Assembly: GCA_905178155.1 (NCBI GenBank)
Contig: CAJINV010000016.1
Coordinates: 1,481,199 to 1,545,198 of the forward strand
DNA: 64,000 nt
Reading direction: 5' to 3'
Origin: Amoebophrya sp. A120
Lineage: Eukaryota; Sar; Dinophyceae; Syndiniales; Amoebophryaceae
The notes beneath the pieces were generated by a model. The model was not told where the DNA came from and did not search any database. It was given only the letters and a program-made list of their open reading frames with translations. Numbering within the stretch: the first letter of the stretch is position 1; each line of letters starts with the position of its first letter. Position numbers and translations under genes: made by a program. Shown here one piece after another: positions 12,801-21,890 of this stretch.

Positions 12801-15800
12801 GCACCAGCCGCTGTTGGCAATTGCCCCTTTTTTCGCCGAGTCCAGGAATTCCGTTGGGATACCCCAGCTTCGGTCGTGGTCGCTGTCCGTCTTTCGCCAC
12901 GGAGTCACCGAATTGGTCCCCGGCGGACAACCGTAGTCGTCGACTTTCGGCTTTTCGTGTTTTTCTTGTGTCGCCTTGATCTGCAGAGCGGAGGACGAGG
13001 AAGCGGAGAGTCCGAACAAGCCGCCCAGAACTTTCTTCGCAGTACCGACAAAGCCGTGCTTTTTCACAAATTTTTTAGCACCAGAAAATACGTTCTTGGC
13101 TGCGCCGGCCACCGCGTTCAGGGTGCCTACATTTGGGTTGTACAATTTCTTAAAGGGAGGCGGCAGGGGAAAACGCCAAGTCGACGGCCCCAGCTTGCGC
13201 GTTCGGGGCGTCCGGCCCACGGGTATGGAGTCGCAAGCAGTGGTCGTCCAAATTTGATAGACGTCGAACGCGCACCCGGTGCCGGTCGATTCACCCTGCG
13301 CCAGAGACAGCGCGCTGCAGACCTGCAGTCCCATGTCCACATCCTCATTTTTGTCATCCGTGGTAGTGCCTTCGCAGCGCTCTTCCGCTTCGGAAAAGGA
13401 TTTTCCCTTGATATCCGTGCAGATGTCGGCGCCGGAAAAGGTAGTCGCCCCCCGGCCATCGTAGGCAAACATGTTCACCTTTGCCGGCCAGTTAGGGTCC
13501 GTCGTTTTGCGGCAGCAGCGAACGGACGCTTCCAATTCCTCCGGTTCGTGGCACTGCGGACTCAAGTTTTGCTTGGAGATGGAGTGGCTCTTTTGGTTGA
13601 TGTACGCCGGGTTTCCCGGCAAAACCACGTACTTCGAATGTGGGAGGTCCACGGCGGTCGCTGTCCAGATGCGCGCGTCGTCGAGGTCACAGCCCGTGCC
13701 CCCAACCACGCCCTCCTCCACCTCCTGTTTCGTGCACAGTCGCTTTTCAAAGTGGTCGCAGATCGCTGCGGCCTTCGCGAACGTCGTCTCTGTGGTGAAC
13801 AAGTCACACTTGTTTTCATCAGGGGTAGATTTATTTCCGTATTTCATCATGTCGCCCTGTTTGTTCTCCGGTCTGTGGTGGTTCCCCTGCTCAAACCTCT
13901 TGTGCTCCCGATCGCAGCACCGGAACGGCAGCTTGTCGCTTAGCGCCCGAGGTTCGTTTTTCACCTCGTTCCGGTAATCCTTGACCAGGGGATTGCCGGC
14001 CACCGTCCAGACCTTCCGCTCGGGGAGCGTGCAAGGTGTGGAGGTCCACACGCGAAACTTGTCCAGGTTGCACGGGTGCTTGGAAGATTGAAGCTGTGAT
14101 TTGGCTTCTCCGCTCTTCACCTGTTCGTGTGTGCACAGCTGCATGCTATTTTCCGCGCAGATTTGCTGCGCCTCGTGAAAGGACTTTGTGTACCGGACTT
14201 TTTGGCATTTGTCGGCGTTCGTCAAATATCCTGGAGAAAAGGATCGCACTCGTTGTCGTACCAACATCTTCACTTCAATCGATTATTGTGGCCTTACAGA
14301 TCTTTTTTTATTTTTCAAATTCAACACGTGATTCTGCATGGCAAATAATTCAATGTAGATGTACTCAATTTTCGTCCAAAAAAAATTATGATGCTGCAAG
14401 TACTAGTACGATAGCGATGCTTTTGCAATGCATAGCAGAAAGTCGGGGGAAGAAGAAGAACTGCTTTTTCCATCAATCCCTTCGTCCGCGTCGCAGCAAA
14501 CCACCGCGAGCTTGCGGTCCACGGGCAGGCAGACTTCTACCGGGGTCCGGAGGTGCTCCTGAATCAGGCTCCCGTCGCCCCGCAAAGCAAGGTACTTTTC
14601 CGAATTCGGGACAGCAACATCTTCTTCCCCATCGGCAGAAGAAATTGTTCCAGCACCGAACTGCTGCGAGAGCAGCAGTCCCGCCTTTTCCTCGAGCTCA
14701 GTCTCGTCCTGGAACTTCTCAAATGCGAGCGAAATGCTGTACACCGGAGGCCCGGGGGGGGTTTCGCCTTGTTGGGCGTCTCCTGCAGAGTTGTTGTCAC
14801 CAGGAGATGAGCCTCCGGCTGCGCCGTTAGCACCTCCTTCTTCTCCTCCTTCGCCTTCCGCAATTAGGTCCTCGTCCGGGACCGGCACGAGCTTGGCCCC
14901 CGCTCTGCGCGGAATCATGGCACAGCTAACGGCCGTCGCCTCGTCCAGCTCCCCAGCGTCCATCCATTGCGGTTTATTCTCGGCTTCTTTTTGCTTGTTC
15001 CGGGCTTTCAGTCTTGCCTCGTGCAAATTGTACTGGGCAAGGCGCTTTTTCCTCGCAATTTCTCTCGCCAACCGTTCGCGCCGTTCCTTCAATCTTTTCG
15101 CAATTCCGAGAAAATCCACGTGCTTGACGACCTGTTTTGCGGCGGAAGAGAATACTCTTCGAACGGCAGTGAATCCTTTTTTGACGACGTGTGCGATCTT
15201 TCTGCGGTGTCTCCATAGCGCTCTCCCAGCTCTTACTGCGAGCGAGGCCACAAATCCAAAAAACCGTTGCTTCCGCGTTTGAAGCTGCTGCCCTTGCCGT
15301 TGTTTCTTTTGCGTCTTCTGTATCTTCCGCTGCGTCGTTGTGTGATGTTGTGCCTGCTTCTGTTCTTCCGACAGAAACGAGCTGTGTCGCATGGCCTCCT
15401 TCTGCTCTTCGGACAAAAATGAAGAGGAACTACTACTTGAAGATGACGCAGCAGCAGCCGCGGCGGAGTCCAACCCTGCTTCCGGTTGTTCGGCGCTGTC
15501 ACCCTCCTCCTCCTCGTCCGCGGCATTCTCCTCCCCCACGTCGATCCCCGCGTTAAAGTTGAAGCCGATGCACTCGGGCAGCATGTCGCACTGCTCCCTG
15601 CATTTTCCCAGGTTCTCGTACAACCTGTCCTCGCCCCACTTGCCCTCGTTGTCCTTCCCTTGCGAATTCTTAATTGCGTCCGAAAAAATGGACCATGTAC
15701 TTGTCTCTAGGGCAGAAGATGATGTCGCTGCAGCAGCTCCAGTACTCGCGCCGGACGAAGAAAGTGATGATCCTGGCCATTCGTACTGCTGGCGATAGTA

Positions 15801-18800
15801 CACATTGTATTCGTTGAACTTCCGGTTGAGTTTTTCCTTCACTTCGCCGCTCCACTTCGACATATCATCCGTGGAGGACAAGCAGCGCGAGCCAGTGGTC
15901 GGACACGCCGTGATGTTTTGCACGAACCCGTTGGGACATTTCTCGCAGCTGTCGCCGAGCAAACAGCAGTCGCAGTAGGCACAGCGGACGGCCTCGGACT
16001 TGCAGATGGCGTTCCGCTGCTGGCTGTCGTCCTCCGCTTTGGTGGCCGGGCAGGAGGAGTGCCATTTTTCGCTCATTTTGTCGGTGGCCAGGCCTTTTCC
16101 CAAGGCTGCTCCAAGGTCGATTCCGTTATTCGCCTTGGCCATCTCTTTCAAAGTCTGCTTTTCCAGCCACTTCCAGCTCTGCTGCTTCAGGGGAAAGATG
16201 GGAACGTTGTCAACCCCGTCTACTAGAGGGTCTAGCTGTACCTTCGTGGTTTTGTGTTGTGTCGTTTCGAGTTGCGAAGGCTTTTCATCGTGTTCCTCCG
16301 CCTTCTTCAAAAGCCGCTGGCGGGTCTGCTGCGAGTCTTGGTCTTGGTCACTGGACGGCAGTAACTCTGCAGATGGTCCCGTTGAGGAGCCGGCGGTAGT
16401 TGGGGATGAGGGAGATGATGTTGGAGCTCCTGCCGCTGCGCTGCCCGATGTGGTCGTTGCATTTTTCTTCCCTTCCAAAAAAGCTGTGGCGTCTTCAGCA
16501 GGCGACCCAGGAGCTCTTGTTGAGCCAGTTTCGCCATTGCCCGCTGCAGAAGCACCACCGCTAGGTCCTGCAGCAGCGGTGCTGGAAGCTGTGACCGATG
16601 AAGCCATTGGCGTTGCGCTTTCGTCCGCCCGTGCCGGCAGTCCAGCATCTTTGTTCGCTGTTTCAGCCCTGTGAGCGGCGTCGACGGGGGCGGGAGCAAT
16701 TGGTGTGCTGCCTTCACCACCTGGACCGTCATCAACAGACTCGCCCTCCTGGCGATGTTGATCCCGTTCTTCCGTGTTCCGATTCAACATACTCCGCCCC
16801 CGGTTCTCCACCTGCATCTTTTGCAGGAACGACCCGCCGGCTTCCCGCAGACTTGTCTTTTCCAAGACCTCGTCGAACGCGTTCGGGATCTGCTCGTGCG
16901 GGATTTTACAGAAGGAAATGAAGTTCTTGAACTTCTTCCGGCGAGAGTTTGACCCTGTTTTGTCCAGTTCCGTCTCTTCCTGCAGAGATTCCAGGATCTC
17001 GGCGGATTGATCGTTCTCGGATACGTGATTCAACGTAGCGCGCATGGCACGCACGTTGTAGGTGCAACCGTAGGGCATGTCCAACCGGTTTTTGACCTGC
17101 CGCACTTGCTTCCGCGGGCCCTTTTCCTTGCCCTTGAAGCGGAACCCGAGCGACTTCAGGGCTTTGTGACAGTCCTGCACGGTGCGAATCATGTGCCTTT
17201 TGCCGCACCGGTTTGCCTTGCTCGTTTCCGTCGTAGTACCACTTGTAGGAGCCGCGCGGACGGTGTAGAACGAGCGCATGCAGAGCGGCTTTTTGGCTTT
17301 TGCGGACGCGGACTGGCACTCGGTCACCTTCCCGACGTCTTTTGCGATGTTTCGCCGGGCGTGCTGCACGTAATCTGGCTTGCAGGAATGAATTTTTGCA
17401 CCATTTGCGCCGGCTTTCTTCTTCTTGATCCCCTGCTGCACAAAGGACGAGGAACTACTCGTGGTCCCAGAACGACCACCAACGGAACCACCTGCAGGCA
17501 GCAAGTTCGTGACGCTGAGCCGCATGTCGCGACACGGTAGCATCCAGGCGTGGGTCTGCGATTTGGGAATGGACCAGGGACCCCCGTTATGCATTGCAAA
17601 TGTGTCTGGGTCTGGAAGGTTGCAATTTAAATTTTGCATGACCCGTGACGTCTGTGATGTATTCCCTAGCATCATAGATTTTCTGAGTGCTTCTTGATGC
17701 CTACCTCGCATGAGAAATACCCTGTCCGCGTAACAAAAACTAGACTATCTTGCTGCTCAGGCAACACATACACAGATTTTTTTGGAATCCAAAACCAGCA
17801 TCACAAGTTCCACCTTTCCAGACCCAGACATTTTTGCATTTGATATCCCTCCACGGCCTCGTACTTTTCGTGCGCCTGCTCGTTGAGCTTTGCCAAAATC
17901 TTGAACTTCTTCGCCGTCGGCATGCCCGGGTGGAAAATGTGGATCCATTCATTCCTTTCCCCGCCGTTCACTTCGGACGACAACACCGCGGCGGAATGGA
18001 GCAGAGGTAGCGGTTATGCATTACAAATTTCCTGTACATGTACAAGATGCATCACAAATTTCGCAAATTTGGAGTGTGAAACTTGTCATGCTAAATTAGA
18101 ATCAGAGCCAAGTTTTGCCATGCAGAGACCGCATCTGTACGTGTACAGGAAATTTTCTGTGGATAGCGGTAGAATCACCTCCATGAACTCCTGAAACCGG
18201 TCGAAGTCTTGTTTTTTCACGGTTTCCGGGGGAATGAAGTCCTGTTTATTTTCCGAGGCAATCAGGTGCCAGACCGAGTGTGCGTGCTGCAAGAACGTGT
18301 TCAATAACGACAAAAATTCCTTCGTCTGCCCAAAGGGGTTCAAATGCCAAGCGGACTTCAGGTCGTCATCTACCCCTGCCTTGGCATTTTTTGATCCGGA
18401 ACCAGGATGATGTTTCTTGAGTTCTTGTGCCAGATTTGACCCAGACAGCGAACAGGGGTTCACCTCAAAACCCGACTTCTCCTGAATCCAGTGGCAGAAC
18501 ACGCTTTCATGGGCGACGCCGAGCTGCGCCAGACCCGGGGGGAGGCGGTACAGCGAGGTCCAGCCCCGGCTGCCGATGAACTCGTCCATGGTCAGGGTGT
18601 CGCCCACTTTCGGTCCCTCCGTGCCGGGTTCCTGTGGGACCGTCCGGTGCTGGTGGAAGGCATCGATCATGGCTTTATTGGATTTCAAATTCATGTCTGC
18701 AAGAAGGTCGGAGGACGCGGACTGCTGCAAAAAGGTCGTCGCGTTGCCAGTACTTTCGGTATTAACATCAGCGCTGTCAACACCAGCACCACTTGTGTCC

Positions 18801-20122
18801 TCGACCTTCTTCGGGTCTTCCACCGCGTCCACGACGACTTCCTTCTTTTTCCGGGGCGCCAGAAACTTCGAGTGGGAACTCAATCCCCACGGGTGCTGGC
18901 GGTCGGGCGGCGTGGGCTCGGGGAGTTTCAGCAACTCATGCTCCATCACCGCGACAGCGGAGTCGTAGAGAACCTCCATGAAACTTGTCATGTGCTGGAC
19001 TGCGGTTTCCAGATGCTGCTGAAACGACGAAGAGCTACTACCAAGCACGACATCCTCCTCGTCGGCGGCGGATTTTTTCCCTTGCTTCGCCATGTGGGCT
19101 TGCGGCCCCTTGGAGTTCACGGCGTTTTTCAAACCAGCGATACCGATATCTCCGTTCAGAAACAGCGTGCCGAATTTCTGGCTCACAACCTCCAGACTCG
19201 CTTCCCACGGCGGCGGCGTGCCCTTCGGACGCAGAATGTCCACGATTTTTCCCAGGAATTCGTCGACTTTCACCGCCGGTTTCGCTTTGTTCCCGTAAGC
19301 GTCTTGGTACATGCCGTATTTGCCGATCTCGAAAAACTTGTCGCGCGCAACGATCATGCTCTTCAGCAGATTCTCCGCGCTCTGGTCCTGTTTCGCCGAG
19401 CCGAAGGGACTCGCGGCGTGCTTGAGTTGACAGGCAAACGCTTGGAAAATAGGTTGGCTGATGAAGTGCGCAATGTCGTTCCGGAATCCGAGCATCACCG
19501 AGCCCATGCCCTGGTTTTTGTACATGTAGTTGATCGCCGCGAAGTCCGCAAACTGCGTCATGACATTACTCCACGAACTGTGCCACGACCGCTCGACGAA
19601 GTTCAGGACCTCGTGCGTTGCCTGGGTTCTCGCAAAGGGGACAAAGTGGGCCAGTTCGGTTGCGTGGTTAAAAGCGTCGGCCACCACCATTTGTCCATTT
19701 CCTCCTGTGTGCTGGAGGGCACCGGCGTTTGCTTGCAGTTTCTGGGCCATGGAGTTCTGCGTCGTAGATCGGTACCCATCGTGGATCGAAAGGGACTTGT
19801 CGTGAGTCGGTAAATCGATCGCATTTGCGCTACCGTCTGTGCGTTCATCGTCTTCTGCGGAACGCACGACCGGCAGGTCTGGTTTCGTTGAGTTGAAGTT
19901 TTGCAACAGGAACTCATCCGCCTCTTCCTTGTCGATCTTCGTATTCGGCAGGTTCTGCCGGTTACGCGAGGTTAGCGGCGGGCGCGCGTGTTGCCGTTGG
20001 ATCTTGAAGGCCTGAGTCTCTGTGACAAGAAGCCCTGTCTCGAGCGCGGCTGCGGCGATGGTCGCGAGTACTGCGGGACGACGCGACATCGAAATGGGCT
20101 TGGTTCTACTCAGTGTTGACAT
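6836..20122 (-). CDS. Giant secreted cysteine-rich protein with WSC and PAN-like domains
   Basis: Exons: 18166-20122, 17846-18009, 14435-17582, 10490-14221, 10120-10176, 9175-9969, 7201-8841, 6836-6930. They sum to 11,589 nt, exactly 3863 codons including TAA. The ATG at 20122 opens with a basic stretch and a hydrophobic helix (AVLATIAAAALETGLLV), a likely signal peptide or anchor. Features by approximate residue: PAN/Apple-like cysteine motif (1366); three repeats of the form F..A..C..LCT..GC..IWT (1760-2080), resembling DUF7495; PAN-like (2243); a WSC domain (2333-2427) with FGVQFGGECWCG and ending CGGAWRNTVYKV; another Apple-like motif (2581). The rest is Ser/Thr/Ala/Glu-rich and carries a recurring SF[LV][EQ] motif. 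I infer an extracellular, carbohydrate-binding role. All seven introns are introners and none is GT-AG. Confidence 0.85.
6936..7200. mobile_element. Introner, family A, in gene 3
   Basis: A 265-bp element. The target duplication is AGGCG (6931-6935 and 7201-7205). Excision joins ...AYAKLIYA to YLQCNEVSAGQG and leads to the TAA at 6836. The inner segment near TTGGATTC...CATGAGCAGCAA is the reverse complement of a segment in the element at 17588-17845, so both orientations occur within one gene. Confidence 0.88.
8847..9174. mobile_element. Introner, family E, in gene 3
   Basis: A 328-bp element with inverted ends AGGAAAAATCCCCCCTCCCC and GGGGTGGGGGGATTTTTCCT. The flanking 5-mers are AACAA (8842-8846) and AACAG (9175-9179), one mismatch. 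Excision joins ...SSAGFQGC to CAGDQGESKN in frame. The left end reads TTTTGTG rather than TATC, so that terminus has diverged. The interior has TTTGTGATGC and TTTGTAATGC. Confidence 0.8.
9975..10119. mobile_element. Introner, family D, in gene 3
   Basis: A 145-bp element starting TATCCTGTGCAAAAGTGTCG and ending CGATACTTTTGCAGTTCATA. It is inverted relative to the copy at 5303. The target duplication is TGTCG (9970-9974 and 10120-10124). Excision joins ...CGVAPVTD to KDHLRATT in frame. Confidence 0.9.
10182..10489. mobile_element. Introner, family F, in gene 3
   Basis: A 308-bp element with long inverted ends: TATGAAAGCCTCAGGTTGGA at one end and CCATTCTGAGGCTCTCATA at the other, each followed inward by AAATCCTCAAAGT and GGAAATAATTTGTRATGCA. 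The target duplication is GTTCT (10177-10181 and 10490-10494). Excision joins ...FAKLEKEL to DLPEGTVQEK. Only 57 nt of exon separate it from the family D element at 9975. Confidence 0.9.
14227..14434. mobile_element. Introner, family D, in gene 3
   Basis: A 208-bp diverged member starting TATCCTGGAGAAAAGGATCG and ending CGATGCTTTTGCAATGCATA. The flanking 5-mers TCAAA and GCAGA match poorly, so the duplication has decayed. Removing the element plus 5 nt still keeps the frame (...SSPDFLPNADKCQKV), and the seven-intron total for the gene is exact. Confidence 0.75.
17588..17845. mobile_element. Introner, family A, in gene 3
   Basis: A 258-bp element with ends TATGCATTGCAAATGTGTCT and TTTTTGCATTTGATA. 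The flanking 5-mers are CCCGT (17583-17587) and TCCCT (17846-17850), two mismatches. Excision joins ...KYEAVEGG to PWSIPKSQTH in frame. Confidence 0.82.
18015..18165. mobile_element. Introner, family B, in gene 3
   Basis: A 151-bp element, the same length and orientation as the copy at 96-246 and very similar to it. It starts TATGCATTACAAATTTCCTG and ends CAGGAAATTTTCTGTGGATA. The target duplication is GCGGT (18010-18014 and 18166-18170). Excision joins ...FMEVILPL to PLLHSAAVLSSEV in frame. Confidence 0.9.
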
Positions 20123-20961
20123 GGCTGTGGCGCTGCGTTTTTCTTTTTTCCGTTGGTTAAGGCGCGATGCACCTGCATGCAACGTTGAAGCCTACTCGAC
20201 GCAGTTGCAAAAGCTTTTACCAATGTGCGGCGAGGAGGGGGTACTAGAAATTTTCAATTTGAATCATTTGGGGGTGAGTTTTTTCTAAGGGGTGAAAAAA
20301 ATCTTTTCGAAGTGTCACGTAAAAAATTGTTCCAAATGGTTCCTTCTACAAGGTAACATTTAAATGGGGGTCAAGCTTTCTAAACGCTAATGACACTGCA
20401 GACGGTGTTGATTGTGAGATAGATGAAATTGATTCGGCAAGAACATGCCGAGAACGTGAACCATTGTTTACCATTAGCAAAACGGTGCTGCTACCAAGTT
20501 CGGCGCGTGCATAAACACGAAACGAAAGAAGGCACGAAAAAGAACAAGAACGAGAGCGACGCTAGCACAAAAATTGAAAGCATGAACGACACCAACAAGT
20601 TGCACGAAGAACCGACAATTTTTCATTTCAGGACGACTTAGTACTTGACATTTCTTTACTCGCGAGCGAAGGACGAATACGGAAACGGAGAGGCTATAGC
20701 TGAGGCTCTACTTTCTTGCTGGTACGACAACTATTTGCAGCAATCAAGAATGAGTGGGCTCTGAAGCATTGCCGACGACAAGGACGAAGACGAACACCCA
20801 CCACTGAGTCGAAAAACGCATCAAACAACACGAACTCACACTACTACGCAGAAAGTGAAGATACGGAGCAGGAGGCTCTACTGCTCGTGCGAAGCAATAA
20901 GAGTGTAGTAAGTACTCCCGGCGCTGCGATATTTTTTCATGCGCTGCTGGCAGCTACATAC
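20123..20961. other. Intergenic, no gene seen
   Basis: 840 bp between the start of gene 3 and the stop of gene 4. Open frames here are short, low in complexity and rich in Lys, Thr and Asn, and I do not support any. No repeat was noticed. Confidence 0.55.
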
Positions 20962-21368
20962 TCAGGTAACAAGCTCTAGTTTGGTGTAACTGTGGTTGAA
21001 GATTGCCTCCCCTGCTCGCCGGGTGGTGGAGCCGGTCCAAATACTTCTTCTTCGTCGAATCATCAGCAAATCAACACTCCCCACCAGGGAGCTGCCAGCA
21101 ATTGCTACATTCTTTCCACCCCGGTCCAAATACTCAGGTCTACGTCGTCCAAACCTTCCCTGTCGTGCACGTACTTCAACCGTCGGTCGCAGGTCGATTC
21201 GAAGATTTTGATCTCGTCCGTGCATTTCCTCAGATCGCCGAGAAATTCCTCGATGCAGCGGCGGAGTGGTTGCATGGTGCAAACGATGTTGTTTGCGTCC
21301 GCTTTCTGGTTCTGCTTGGACAGAGGACCGAGGGAGCGCTGGATCGACTGTTCTGTCGATGTTGACAT
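20962..21368 (-). CDS. Small helical protein, about 100 residues, function unknown
   Basis: An ATG at 21368 opens 78 clear codons rich in charged and helical residues (MQPLRRCIEEFLGDLRKCTDEIKIFESTC). This is a likely coiled-coil or helical-bundle subunit with four cysteines; I do not recognise a family. A 14-bp direct repeat (21032-21045 and 21121-21134) marks a short intron of 89-90 nt. Removing one repeat unit gives a C-terminus ending NHSYTKLELVT and 105 residues, with the stop at 20962. GT-AG choices of 90 nt or similar also stay open in other frames, so the last 25 residues are uncertain. Confidence 0.5.
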
Positions 21369-21890
21369 TTTGTTGTTCCACTACTGCGATGAGTTTATTG
21401 GTGGAACTTTTTTGTTCCTACGCATTGGCTGTCTGAAAGATGTCTACAACTCAGTCTCAGTCTACGTCAAGCCTGGACAGACATCCAGAAAAACACATCA
21501 CAACTCGTCGTCTGCTGATCATGAAGACGAGGAGGTGCAGCGACGAATTTTCCAACTGCTCTATTCGCTAGAAGTAGTTCGCGCGAACACAATAGCAATC
21601 GGTTGTTCCTCTCCTTTGTTCTGGCCTGCCTTGTTTTGCGATGAACCAAGTGGACGTGCTTGATCTTCCCGTACATCAATCTATTGTCTCTTGTCCGTTT
21701 GGAAGAACATAGACATTCAAAATTCATCGTACAGGTCAAAAGTAGCTCTGCTCAAATTCAATTCATTCACAACTGGTACACAGTATACAGTGTGGGACAG
21801 CTTTAATTCTTCTTCTTGCATGCATTTTTTGGTAAGTAAGTCCTTGCGTCTCAACAAACCACCTCGCGCTTCTCCCCATGAAGGCATTCA
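21369..21890. other. Intergenic, no gene seen
   Basis: 522 bp between gene 4 and the stop of gene 5. There are no convincing coding frames or repeats; it presumably holds the 3' UTR of gene 5 and the 5' region of gene 4. Confidence 0.5.

Noticed and set aside
12273-13943. Long plus-strand open frame (556 codons) opposite gene 3
   Set aside because: It is antisense to the cysteine-rich exon with WSC and IWT repeats, has no recognisable domain, and is an effect of GC-rich codon use. The same applies to plus-strand frames at 18491-19813 and 15918-16674.
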